From Dyadobacter crusticola DSM 16708 (GTDB taxonomy: Bacteria; Bacteroidota; Bacteroidia; Cytophagales; Spirosomataceae), in the NCBI RefSeq assembly GCF_000701505.1, contig NZ_JNJB01000004.1, forward strand, positions 310,001 through 374,000: DNA of 64,000 nucleotides, in the 5' to 3' direction. Made by a program: the position numbers and the translations under genes. This document shows, one piece after another, positions 49,368 through 59,400 of the stretch (position 1 is the stretch's first letter; each line of letters starts with the position of its first letter). The notes below the pieces were generated by a model that searched no databases, was not told the DNA's origin, and was given only the letters and a program-made list of their open reading frames with translations.

Positions 49368-52300
49368 ATGAAAAAAACCTTTTACCGGCGGAATTACCTG
49401 CTTAAAATTATGAGAATCAGTCTCATACAACTATTCCTGATTATTCAGTGTGCGCACATTTCCCTAGCCGGCGGGATCTCGCACGAGACACTGAAAATGG
49501 ATGCCGACATCGCGATCAAAGGGAAAGTAACAGACGCTACAGGCGCCACTGTCCCAGGCGCGACGATCGTGCTGAAAGGCAGCTCATCAGTTGGTACTAC
49601 CACCGACGCCGACGGCGTGTTTTCACTGAATGTACCCGACGGCAGCACCACATTGGTCGTTTCGTCCATTGGCTTTCTGACGCAGGAAGTAAGCATCGCT
49701 AACAAATCACAGATCGATATCGTACTGCAATCAGACGTGAAAGCATTGAGCGAAGTGGTGGTAACGGGATATTCTTCTCAATCCAAAAGAGATATCACCG
49801 GTGCAGTTTCCACTGTGGACGCTACCGAGCTGACAAAAGTAGCGGCTCCAAACGTAGCGCAGCAGTTGCAGGGCCGCGTAGCGGGTGTAACAGTAACTTC
49901 CAACAACTCGCCTGGTGGTGAAGCAACAGTGCGTATCCGCGGATTTGGTACGATCAACAACAACGATCCTTTGTACGTGATCGACGGAGTACCTACAAAA
50001 GGCGGCTTGAACAGCATCAACCCGAACAACATCGAGTCTATGCAGGTTTTGAAAGATGCTGCCTCAGCCTCAATTTATGGTTCAAGAGCTGCAAACGGGG
50101 TTATTATCATTACTACCAAAAAAGGAAAAGCAGGCGCGGCCAGATTTACATTCAACTCACGTGCAGGTTTGCAAACCGGAAAAGTGGATTTGGACCTGAT
50201 CAAAGATCCGCAGCAATTTGGTGATTTGTTATGGACGCAGCGCCGCAATGCAGGTGTTTTGACGAATGGAAACCCTTCGCACCAGCAGTACGGAAATGGG
50301 CCGAATGCAGTTGTTCCGGATTATATCCTCGCAGGATCAAGCTATGGACTTTCTGCAAGTGACCCGAAAGTGAATCCTTCACTTTATAACTATAACCGCG
50401 CTGGTTTTTACCAAATCGTTGAAGCAAATAAAGAAGGAACAGACTGGCACAAGGAAATCCTTCGTCCGGCTGCCATTCAGGAGTACAACATCGGCGCAAG
50501 CGGTGGTACCGAAACGGGCCGTTATGCGCTTTCGCTTAACTACTTCAAGCAGGACGGGGTGTTGATCCATACTTCTTTCAACCGTTACTCGCTGCGCTCA
50601 AATACTGAGTTCACGTTCAAAAAACGCGTTCGCCTGGGTGAAAACCTGGAAGTAAGTTACACGGAAAACAAAGGGTATTATGCCAATAACGGAACTGCCA
50701 GCACGCTGAACAACCAGGATGGTAACCCGATCGGAAACGGCTACCGCATTCCGTCAATTATTCCGGTGTATGACATCATGGGCAATTTTGCTGCTACCCG
50801 TGCTGCCGGACTTGGCCCTGCGACCAACCCGGTTGCGCAGCTTTGGAGAACGAGAAACAACCAGACCAACAACTTCCGTGCATTCGGTAACGCTTACATG
50901 GAAATTGATATTCTCAAAGACCTGACAGCGAAGTCAAGCATCGGGATTGATTTGAATGCATTTAACCGCGTGGGCTACACTTTGATGGACCTTGAAGAAG
51001 CGGAAATTGAAGCGGCAAATGCGCTGTCAAACGAGAATGCGTACGATATTAACTGGACGTGGTCGAATACTTTAAACTACAACAAAAACATCGGCACTAA
51101 CCACAAGATCGGTGTATTGCTGGGTACGGAAGCTATTAAAGGGATGGGCCGCAACTTCAATGCAACCCGCACGACTTTCTTCTCGGAAGATCCTCAGTAT
51201 ATGTTCCTGAGCTCCGGTACGGCAGGCATCAACAATGCAGGCGGAGGTTACGAATGGGCGCTTTTCTCCATATTCGGAAAATTGAACTATGCACTGAAAG
51301 ACCGTTACCTACTGGAAGCAACAGTTCGTCGCGACGGTTCTTCCCGTTTCGGTCAGAATAACCGTTACGGAACATTCCCTGCATTCAGTGTAGGTTGGAG
51401 ATTATCAGAAGAGAGCTTCCTAAAACCGCTTACCTGGCTGGATGATCTGAAACTAAGAGGAGGCTGGGGACAAACCGGTAACCAGGAAATTGGCAACTAC
51501 AATGGTTTCAGCACTTACCGTTCAAGTCTGAGCTTGTCATCTTACGCGATCGGCGGCGGCAACAATGCAGTTGAACCCGGTTTTGACACAGAAGCATTCG
51601 GTAACCCTGACGCGAAATGGGAAACTACCACGCAAACCAACATTGGTCTGGACGCGACTTTCCTGAAAGGCATGTTCAACTTCAACCTCGATTTGTATAA
51701 CCGGACTACTTCGGACATGCTTTATCAGGTAGCACTTCCTGCCACCCAGGGCGTAGCGACAATCCCATTTGTGAACGTAGGTGAAATGAACAACAAAGGA
51801 ATTGACCTCGCTTTGGACTTCAACAACAAAGCATTGAATGGCGAACTTACGTACTCTGTGGGTGTCAACTTTTCTACATACAGAAATGAAGTAAAGAAAC
51901 TGAACAACAGTTCTTCGGCAGTACTGCTTGGCCCTGCGATCCGCAGCTATACCTGGACCCGCTCGGTAGCCGGAATGCCGCTTTATTCATTCTACGGTTT
52001 GCAGATCGACGGTATCTACCAAAACCAGGGAGAAGTGGACAAAGGACCTAAATATCCCGGCTACGCAGCTGTGGGTAAATACAAATACCACGACACAGAC
52101 GGCGACGGTACCATTACCGACAACGACCGTGTGTTCCTCGGTAACCCCCACCCCGATTTCACTTACGGTATCAACCTGAATGTAGGCTACAAAAACTTCG
52201 ACTTGTCGGCATTCTTCCAGGGCGTGAAAGGAAACGGGATTATCAATATGGTAAAGCGCTGGGTTGATTTCAACAACCAGGCTGGTAACAGAAGCTTGCG

Positions 52301-52658
52301 CATGCTCAACGATTCCTGGACTCCCGAAAATCCGAATGCAGTGCTTCCGATCCTGGATGCAAACGACAGCCGCAGCCAGCAGCCTTCGAGCTACTTTATC
52401 GAGGACGGTTCTTATTTCCGTATGAAAAACCTCACATTGGGCTACACACTTCCAAGTGGCATCTTGTCAAAAATCGGCTTTGAAACCGCACGCGTTTACC
52501 TGCAGGGACAAAACCTTTTCACGATCACCAAATACAGCGGTATCGATCCTGAGGTAACATCCGTGGGTTCAACGCCGGGCAGCACCGTGCTGGGTGTAGA
52601 TCAGGGAAATTACCCTAATTCCAAAATGTACCAGATCGGTATCAACTTCGGATTCTAA
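49368..52658 (+). CDS. SusC/RagA-family TonB-dependent outer-membrane transporter
   Basis: 1096 residues. Signal peptide about 1-35 (ending HISLAGG), a CarboxypepD_reg-like domain (about 50-125, IAIKGKVTDATGATVPGATI), the TonB-box-like ALSEVVVTGYSS, the plug domain (VAQQLQGRVAGVTVTSNNSP, IRGFGTINNNDPLYVIDG, VLKDAASASIYGSRAANGVI) and a 22-strand barrel ending in FNFGF-like INFGF. SusC imports oligosaccharides bound by SusD in exchange for TonB energy. The ATG at 49368 is chosen because the longer frame to 49287 starts inside the leader. It pairs with the susD gene 45 bp on. Neighbouring glycosidases suggest N-glycan fragments as substrate. Confidence 0.93.
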   Translation: MKKTFYRRNYLLKIMRISLIQLFLIIQCAHISLAGGISHETLKMDADIAIKGKVTDATGATVPGATIVLKGSSSVGTTTDADGVFSLNVPDGSTTLVVSSIGFLTQEVSIANKSQIDIVLQSDVKALSEVVVTGYSSQSKRDITGAVSTVDATELTKVAAPNVAQQLQGRVAGVTVTSNNSPGGEATVRIRGFGTINNNDPLYVIDGVPTKGGLNSINPNNIESMQVLKDAASASIYGSRAANGVIIITTKKGKAGAARFTFNSRAGLQTGKVDLDLIKDPQQFGDLLWTQRRNAGVLTNGNPSHQQYGNGPNAVVPDYILAGSSYGLSASDPKVNPSLYNYNRAGFYQIVEANKEGTDWHKEILRPAAIQEYNIGASGGTETGRYALSLNYFKQDGVLIHTSFNRYSLRSNTEFTFKKRVRLGENLEVSYTENKGYYANNGTASTLNNQDGNPIGNGYRIPSIIPVYDIMGNFAATRAAGLGPATNPVAQLWRTRNNQTNNFRAFGNAYMEIDILKDLTAKSSIGIDLNAFNRVGYTLMDLEEAEIEAANALSNENAYDINWTWSNTLNYNKNIGTNHKIGVLLGTEAIKGMGRNFNATRTTFFSEDPQYMFLSSGTAGINNAGGGYEWALFSIFGKLNYALKDRYLLEATVRRDGSSRFGQNNRYGTFPAFSVGWRLSEESFLKPLTWLDDLKLRGGWGQTGNQEIGNYNGFSTYRSSLSLSSYAIGGGNNAVEPGFDTEAFGNPDAKWETTTQTNIGLDATFLKGMFNFNLDLYNRTTSDMLYQVALPATQGVATIPFVNVGEMNNKGIDLALDFNNKALNGELTYSVGVNFSTYRNEVKKLNNSSSAVLLGPAIRSYTWTRSVAGMPLYSFYGLQIDGIYQNQGEVDKGPKYPGYAAVGKYKYHDTDGDGTITDNDRVFLGNPHPDFTYGINLNVGYKNFDLSAFFQGVKGNGIINMVKRWVDFNNQAGNRSLRMLNDSWTPENPNAVLPILDANDSRSQQPSSYFIEDGSYFRMKNLTLGYTLPSGILSKIGFETARVYLQGQNLFTITKYSGIDPEVTSVGSTPGSTVLGVDQGNYPNSKMYQIGINFGF

Positions 52659-52703
52659 CAATAGGGAGAAAACTTTTTATCTGTGAATAATAAGCTAATA
52701 GAT

Positions 52704-54362
52704 ATGAAAAAGAGCATATTAACTGCAATGGTCTGCATAGGAATGCTGACTTCCTGCGGCAAGGAGTTTCTGGAAACTACACCACTTGGTGTTGGAAATG
52801 AACAATCGCTTTCAAATAAAGCAGGTGTAAATGCGGTGTTGATCGGGGCTTACAGCTTGCTCGACGGTGTTGGCTCCGGGCCGGTTAATACTTCTTCGGT
52901 AAGTAACTGGATTTACGGTTCAATCGCCTCCGACGACGCTTACAAAGGTTCAGACGTCGGCGACCAGGCGCAGATCACGACCATTGAGCGTTACATTCCG
53001 CAGGCGGATATTGGCGCTTACAATGACAAATGGATCGCGGTATACGACGGGGTTTCCCGTTCCAATAACACCATCAAACTAATTGGTCTCGCTACGGATA
53101 TGACCGACGCTGAAAAGGCACAGGCAATGGGAGAAGCGCGTTTCCTGCGCGCGTGGTACCATTTCGAAGCCAAAAAGCTTTGGAACATGGTCCCTTATGT
53201 AGACGAAACAGTAACTGACTTCGTGAACCTGCCAAACACGGAGGATATCTGGCCGATGATCGAGGCTGATTTCCAGTTTGCGGTAGATAATGTATCAGCG
53301 ACCAAAGCACAGGTAGGCCGCGTAAGCAAATGGACAGCCAAGGCTGCATTGGGAAAGGTACACATGTACCAGCGCGACTACCTGGCTGCCAAGCCGCTTT
53401 TGGACGATATTATTAACAATGGACCTTTTGCGTTGGTAAACAGCTTCCACGACAACTTCCGCATTGCTACGGAAAACAACAGCGAGTCGATTTTTGAGGT
53501 ACAAATGTCGGTAGGCGACGGTGGAAACGGCCAGAATGGTAGCTGGGGAGACAACTATAACTTCCCTTACGGGTCGGCACCAGGCGGTTGCTGCGGGTTT
53601 TTCCAACCTTCTCAAAACCTGGTGAATGCATTTAAAACAGATGCAGCAGGCTTGCCTTTGCTGGATACTTTCAATGATGTGGATGTAAAAAATGATGAAG
53701 GACTTGCTTCCAGCGATCCATTTACACCCTACGAAGGTACCCTTGACCCAAGACTCGACTGGACTGTGGGACGCAGAGGATTACCATTCCTGAACTGGGG
53801 CACACACCCTGGCAGAAACTGGATCCGCGATCAGGCTTTCGGCGGACCCTATACGTTCAAGAAGTTCTTTGCTTATAGCGGAGAAAATGCAGGCGCTGAA
53901 TCTCCTCGTGCGAATGCAAACAACTACCGGGCGATCCGTTTTGCAGACATTATTTTAATGCGCGCAGAAGTTGCGGTGGAAGAAAACGACCTCGCAACTG
54001 CATTAAAACTGGTTAATCAGGTAAGAACGCGTGCTGCGAATGTAGTAGTGACGGACGCAAGCGGAAAACCTGCGGCCAACTATCTTGTAAAACCCTACCC
54101 GGCATTTGCTTCGCAGGATTATGCAAGAAAAGCGGTCCGGTTTGAGCGTCGCGTTGAGCTGGCAATGGAAGGTCACCGCCACTTCGACCTGGTTCGCTGG
54201 GGAGTCGCTGACACGGTTTTAAATGCCTACCTGGCAAAAGAGAGCAAAAAACGCACTTATCTGTCAGGCGCCACTTTCGTGAAAGGAAGAAGCGAATACT
54301 TCCCGATCCCGCAAGCGCAGATTGACATTATGGGGGCTAATGTTTTGAAGCAGAATCCTTGA
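52704..54362 (+). CDS. SusD/RagB-family surface glycan-binding lipoprotein
   Basis: 552 residues. The lipobox is GMLTSC (Cys18), so it is an outer-membrane lipoprotein. SusD-family features: ARFLRAWYHFEAKKLWNMVP in the TPR region and the C-terminal RFERRVELAMEGHRHFDLVRWG, then YFPIPQAQIDIMGANVLKQNP. It lids the SusC barrel and binds glycan. The ATG at 52704 is preferred to a GTG at 52683. A REP-like palindrome follows the stop. Confidence 0.93.
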   Translation: MKKSILTAMVCIGMLTSCGKEFLETTPLGVGNEQSLSNKAGVNAVLIGAYSLLDGVGSGPVNTSSVSNWIYGSIASDDAYKGSDVGDQAQITTIERYIPQADIGAYNDKWIAVYDGVSRSNNTIKLIGLATDMTDAEKAQAMGEARFLRAWYHFEAKKLWNMVPYVDETVTDFVNLPNTEDIWPMIEADFQFAVDNVSATKAQVGRVSKWTAKAALGKVHMYQRDYLAAKPLLDDIINNGPFALVNSFHDNFRIATENNSESIFEVQMSVGDGGNGQNGSWGDNYNFPYGSAPGGCCGFFQPSQNLVNAFKTDAAGLPLLDTFNDVDVKNDEGLASSDPFTPYEGTLDPRLDWTVGRRGLPFLNWGTHPGRNWIRDQAFGGPYTFKKFFAYSGENAGAESPRANANNYRAIRFADIILMRAEVAVEENDLATALKLVNQVRTRAANVVVTDASGKPAANYLVKPYPAFASQDYARKAVRFERRVELAMEGHRHFDLVRWGVADTVLNAYLAKESKKRTYLSGATFVKGRSEYFPIPQAQIDIMGANVLKQNP

Positions 54363-54368
54363 TTTAAA

Positions 54369-54424
54369 GCCACGAATGCACGAATGAGCACGAATAATTT
54401 CGTGTTAATTCGTGCATTCGTGGC
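54369..54424. repeat. REP-like palindrome after the first susD gene
   Basis: Perfect 17 bp arms gccacgaatgcacgaat (54369-54385) and its complement (54408-54424), with a second smaller stem in the centre (cacgaat / ttcgtg). I recall this cacgaatgcacgaat element as repeated in many Bacteroidota genomes. It may also end susCD transcripts. Confidence 0.8.
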
Positions 54425-54432
54425 AAATAAAC

Positions 54433-54693
54433 TTAATTATCGTAGTGAGATTTGCATCGCATAATAAATACAGTTTCATCTATCACGCGATAAACCAATC
54501 TGTGCTCGTCAGTAATCCTTCTCGACCAATATCCCGACAAGTTCGCCCGTAGCATTTCGGGCTTTCCCTTTCCTTCGAAAGGAGTTCGCAAACATTCCTT
54601 GACAAGCTCGTTGATTTTCTTAACTATGTTCTTGTCAACCTTCTGCCATTCGGTATATTCCTCCCAGGCATCAGGATGCCAGGAAAGCGTCAA
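54433..54693 (-). CDS. yoeB: YoeB/Txe-family toxin
   Basis: 86 residues. The YoeB signature is nearly intact: WHPDAWEEYTEWQ at the start, KGKPEMLRANLSGYWSRRIT in the middle with the catalytic Arg, HRLVYRVIDETVFIMRCKSHY at the end. YoeB is a ribosome-dependent mRNA interferase. It overlaps the antitoxin by 4 bp (ATGA), the usual arrangement. Confidence 0.9.
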   Translation of the reverse strand: MTLSWHPDAWEEYTEWQKVDKNIVKKINELVKECLRTPFEGKGKPEMLRANLSGYWSRRITDEHRLVYRVIDETVFIMRCKSHYDN

Positions 54694-54902
54694 GGCTCAA
54701 TAAGGTCGCGCTGAATAAAACAACCAGGGTTGTTTTTCAGGTCCTCAATCGCTTTCAATAAAAGCCTCTTGTTAGTAGGATCACTCAATAGATAATCGGT
54801 AGTGTCCATTTGGGCAGGCGATTGCTTTTGAGCTTTCAATGTTCTTAAAAATTCCCGGATCGCTCGTTTTTCCCTTTTTGGCGGCATTGCAAGTCTTAAC
54901 AT
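54690..54902 (-). CDS. Antitoxin partner of YoeB
   Basis: 70 residues. The C-terminal half (DPTNKRLLLKAIEDLKNN) resembles the toxin-binding tail of YefM-like antitoxins (NxxRLLxAI). The N-terminal part is short, basic (PPKREKRAIREFLRTLKAQK) and lacks the full YefM/Phd DNA-binding domain, so it may be an atypical or truncated version. An alternative start is the ATG at 54887. Confidence 0.7.
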   Translation of the reverse strand: MLRLAMPPKREKRAIREFLRTLKAQKQSPAQMDTTDYLLSDPTNKRLLLKAIEDLKNNPGCFIQRDLIEP

Positions 54903-54969
54903 AATGGAGATTTTAAATGTAAGTATGTGTCATGAAATGAGGAACCAGGACAAATATAAAAAAACTCCG

Positions 54970-56136
54970 CTAAGTCTTCCGCATGGAAGAACCCCTGACA
55001 ATCAGTTCTGTATTCAGCACCTTGCGTTCATTTGGGCTGAGCTCCTCCGCATCCACCAGCTGCAAAATCCACTCCGCCGTTGTTTGTCCCATTTCCAAGG
55101 TCGGCTGCCGGATCGTGGTTAATCCCGGGCCAATGTAAGCCGATTCAGGGTTATCACTGAAACCTGCAACACCCAGATCTTCCGGGATATTAATCCCCTT
55201 TTCCTTCGCAATCAGCATAATCTCTATCGCGGCTGAATCATTTACAGCGAAGATCGCGTCGGGCCGCTCTGCCAGATCGAGTAGGTATTGCCCGTAAATC
55301 CGGGCCTTTTGCTGCGTCAGCATTCCCTGAATTACCATGTGGTCTTCAATGGGCTTACCGTGCTTTTCCATGGCAGCCTTATAGCCCCGCAGCCGCTCCT
55401 GGCTGACCAGCAATGTAAGCGGCCCGCCAAGGTGTGCAATGCGTTCATACCCGTTCAGGATCAGATGCTCCACCGCCATAAATGCGGATTCGAAATCATT
55501 GACCACCACTTTGGGCACATCGATCTCCTCACAAACGCGGTTGAACAGGATCAGCGGGATACCCCTTTTTTCAAACACACTCAAATGGTCAAAATTGTTG
55601 GTTTCCTGCGTTAGTGAGATCAGCAGTCCGTCTACACGATTGGCCAGCATTGCCTTGCTGTTCGAAATCTCAACCTGGTAAGATTCATTACTCTGCATGA
55701 TTGTAAGGTTGTAGCCTGCTTTTGTCAGCACATCGTGTGCCCCGATGATCACATTCGGGAAAAATGGGTTGTGAAATTCTGGCACAATCATCCCGATCGT
55801 ATTTGTCCGGCTTTTCACCAGATTGTAAGCCAGCTGATTGGGCTGGTAATCGAGCAGCGCCGCAGTATCAAGCACAGCCTGTCGGGTTTCCGGACTGATA
55901 TCGGCGTGTCCATGCAACGCGCGAGAAACTGTCGAGTTGGAAACTCCGAGTGTCTTGGCGATATCGATGATGGTCGTCTGGTGACGTTTCCTTTTCCGTT
56001 GCACTTCCGCAGAAACATCCTTTTCCTGGATCGTGAAATAATAGTTGCACGGCTTGCAGAGGAACCGCTGCTTGCCTCTGACATATCCCGCCTTCATGAT
56101 CCCCTCTACCTGCCCGCACTTCACGCATTTAATCAT
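54970..56136 (-). CDS. LacI-family regulator with an N-terminal zinc ribbon
   Basis: 388 residues. The first 37 residues form a zinc-ribbon-like unit: C4-x2-C7 and C27-x2-C30 (IKCVKCGQ and FLCKPCNYYFT), similar to the N-terminal part of IS1-type InsA. A LacI helix-turn-helix follows at about 54-78 (TIIDIAKTLGVSNSTVSRAL) and then the sugar-binding domain (GMIVPEFHNPFFPNVIIGAH, VAGFSDNPESAYIGPGLTTI). The start at 56136 leaves the ribbon intact. It is divergent from the second susC gene, whose promoter carries an operator-like repeat, so it probably controls that PUL. A minus-strand -7-like TATTTTTG lies at 56212-56205. Confidence 0.85.
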   Translation of the reverse strand: MIKCVKCGQVEGIMKAGYVRGKQRFLCKPCNYYFTIQEKDVSAEVQRKRKRHQTTIIDIAKTLGVSNSTVSRALHGHADISPETRQAVLDTAALLDYQPNQLAYNLVKSRTNTIGMIVPEFHNPFFPNVIIGAHDVLTKAGYNLTIMQSNESYQVEISNSKAMLANRVDGLLISLTQETNNFDHLSVFEKRGIPLILFNRVCEEIDVPKVVVNDFESAFMAVEHLILNGYERIAHLGGPLTLLVSQERLRGYKAAMEKHGKPIEDHMVIQGMLTQQKARIYGQYLLDLAERPDAIFAVNDSAAIEIMLIAKEKGINIPEDLGVAGFSDNPESAYIGPGLTTIRQPTLEMGQTTAEWILQLVDAEELSPNERKVLNTELIVRGSSMRKT

Positions 56137-56248
56137 TCCAATTGTATTATTTAAATAAATGGCTGCTAATTGAGCGAATCCCCACCATCTCAACAACCCA
56201 CAAGCAAAAATAAAGAATTATCATATTATTAGTTCATAAAACCATATA

Positions 56249-56276
56249 TCGGCAACGTATTCGCAAACGTTCCCGA
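56249..56276. promoter_or_regulatory. Operator-like inverted repeat upstream of the second susC
   Basis: TCGGCAACGT (56249-56258) and ACGTTCCCGA (56267-56276) match as arms in 9 of 10 positions, around an 8-base spacer. It lies just upstream of the susC -33 box in the gap shared with the LacI-type gene, the expected place for its binding site. Whether it activates or represses cannot be told. Confidence 0.5.
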
Positions 56277-56281
56277 TAGTT

Positions 56282-56312
56282 TTTGATCAATTCCGAGATC
56301 AGATTAGGTTTA
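56282..56312 (+). promoter_or_regulatory. Promoter of the second susC gene
   Basis: TTTG (56282-56285), exactly 19 bases, TAGGTTTA (56305-56312): perfect -33, 5 of 6 fixed positions at -7. Start near 56318, leader about 160 bases before the ATG at 56477. Confidence 0.6.
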
Positions 56313-56476
56313 AACCGACTTGATCTGTGCATTACAGCTGGCTAAATTCAGATAAAAACAGCCAGATATCATCGAATTGCAGCAGGCAGTTTGCTTTTAC
56401 GCAAAGCCTCGAAACGAAAGAAATCTGCTCAGAATTGAATTATTCCGTTATCCACTCTAACCCTATATTCATTAAT

Positions 56477-59400
56477 ATGCAAAAACAAATACGCATTCTG
56501 CTTGTGCTCTTATGCATTTCGCTGAGCCTTGCACAGACCACTTTCGCCCAGTCGGCCAATGTTGCGGGAAAAGTTGATGACGAAAAAGGCGAAGGCGTTC
56601 CCGGAGCCAGCGTGACCGTCAAAGGCACGCAGCTTGGAACACTTACGAACGTCGACGGCACTTACTCCATTGAAGCGCCGGCAAATGCTACGTTGGTTTT
56701 CTCCTTTGTTGGTTACCTGAAAGAAGAAGTCGCTATCAACAACCGCTCAACTGTTAATGCGATTCTGAAAGTCGACACTAAAGCGCTGGAAGAAGTCGTC
56801 GTGGTAGGCTACGGAACGCAGCGAAAAGTGGAAACTACCGGATCCATTGCTTCCGTGAAATCGGACGAACTCACGCAACTGCCAATTACAAACGTAGCGC
56901 AGGGACTTCAATCCCGAGTTTCCGGCGTGCAAATCAATCAAAACTCCGGCTCGCCTGGTGGTAATATCAGCGTGCGTATCCGTGGTACAAACTCGATTAA
57001 TGGAAATGCAGAGCCGCTTTATGTGATTGACGGAATTCAGATCTCAAACAGTGGCGGGATTAATGATGTAAGTCCGCTTTCTACCATTAACCCCAATGAT
57101 ATCGAGTCTGTTGAAGTACTGAAAGATGCGTCTGCGTCTGCTATTTACGGCGCACGCGCGGCTAATGGCGTCATACTTATTACGACAAAACGCGGTAAAG
57201 CAGGCAAGACCAACGTGTCGATCGAGAGCTATTACGGCGTGCAGCAGGTAACCAAGCAACTGGATGTGCTGAATGCAGCTGAATTCGCGCAACTCGAAAA
57301 TGAAACATTCAAAAACAACGCTTATCCCGACCCGGCAAGCCTCGGCGAAGGTGTTGATTGGCAGGACCTTATTTTCCAAAAAGCACCCATTCAGAATCAC
57401 CAGCTCACGATCAGCGGCGGGTCCGAGAAGACACAGCTGTCGCTTTCCGCCAACTACTTTGATCAGGATGGTGTGATCATTAATTCTGACTTCAAACGTT
57501 TCACCTACCGCCTGAACGTGGATCACAATGTCAGCAAGAAGCTGCGCGTAGGTACCAGCGTAATGGGAAGTTTTTCCAATAACAATGGGATCGAAGCCGG
57601 AAGTACATCGGTGGGCGACGCCGGTGTTGTGACCGGAACGGTGCTCGGAGCTGCGATAGGCGCGCCCCCAACTTTGCAGCCTTATAAACCGGATGGTTCG
57701 ATATTCCCATTTGCGGAACAAGGTAATGGGCAATATCGGGAGGTAATTAACCCTTTGAATTACACGTCTATCCTGCGGAAGCGGAATATTAAAAGAGCAT
57801 TGATCAATCTTTACGGAGAATATACGATCCTTCCCGGATTGAGCTACCGGGCGTCTTTCAATGCAGATATAGATTCAAGAATCAACGATACATACCTGCC
57901 CATTTCCATTATTGCTGTCAAAGACCGCAACGAGAACTCAGGAACTGCCGGTAAGTTTAATTCCAACTTCCTGGGGCTCCTTCATGAAAGCGTGCTCTCA
58001 TACGGTACCAAGATCGGCGATCACCACAGTTTGAAATTCACAGGTTTGTTCGCAACGCAGGTAGAGAAATATAACGACAATCAAATCAATGCGAACGGCT
58101 TTCCCAACGATGCTACAAGGAACGAAGCGCTTCAACTTGCATTGAACAGGACGGTCTCGAGTTCACGGAACATGCAGCGCCTGGATTCTTACATGGGCAG
58201 GGTCAACTATGGTTTCAAGGACCGGTATTTTATGGACTTTACTGCCCGCGTGGACGGTTCGAGCAAGTTTGGCGCCAATCACAAATACGGGTTTTTCCCT
58301 GCTGTGTCTGCGGCATGGCGGATTATAGAAGAGCCTTTCATGAAAGATGCGACCTGGCTTTCGGACCTGAAACTACGTGGTAGTTATGGTATCACCGGGA
58401 ATGCGGGCGGAATTGATCCATATCAATCTCTGGCCACGGTTCAGTCCGGCGGAGGCTACAATATCAACCATACGTACTTTACCGCCATTCGCCCATCCGG
58501 CATTTCCAACCCTGATCTCCGCTGGGAGAAATCGACACAGACGAACATCGGTATAGACGCTAGTCTGCTCAATAACCGCTTTTCTCTGATCGTGGATTAT
58601 TATGTCAAAAAAACCGAAGACCTGCTTTATATCAAAACACTGCCACTTTCATCCGGTTACAGCAACATTACCGGAAACTACGGTTCGCTCGAAAACAAAG
58701 GGCTTGAAATCGCTGCAAGTGCAAATCTGCTGAATGGTCCGGTGAAATGGAGCATCAACGGAAACCTGACCATTAACCGGAATAAGGTACTGGATCTGGA
58801 CGGCGGAACAACCGACGAAAGATTTATCACGAATTATACCGTGCTCAAAGTAGGTCAACCGCTAGGTGTTTTTAAAACATACGTTTTTGACGGGGTCAAC
58901 CAAACCGGCGAAGCAATCATACCAGGTTACGACGGCAGGCTGGGCGGACATAAAGTAAAAGACCTCAACAACGACGGTGCGATTAACTCAGCAGATCAGA
59001 TGATTACGGGCAACCCGAACCCGAAGTTCATCTACGGTTTTTCTACCAATGTTACCTTCAAAAACTTTGACCTGAGCGCCTTTTTCTCAGGTACGCAGGG
59101 AAATGACATTTACAACGTCAGCCGGCTTTCATTTGAAAATCCGCTTGGCCAACGCAATCTTTTCCAAGGTGTTGAAAACCGTTGGACACCACAGAATCCG
59201 AGCAACCAGTATGTAAGTCCGGCAGTGGCGGGCCGGTTACCGATTTCATCCTATGCAGTGGAAGACGGTTCGTACCTGCGTTTCAAGAACCTGATGCTGG
59301 GCTATACCCTGCCGACGATCAAAGGGATCAGCAGAATCAGAGTTTATGTGAGTGGCAACAACCTGGTCACATTTACGAAATACAGCGGCTTCGATCCGGA

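Noticed and set aside
49224-49430. 68-codon minus-strand open frame in the susC leader
   Set aside because: It overlaps the predicted antisense RNA and terminator and has no protein-like features.
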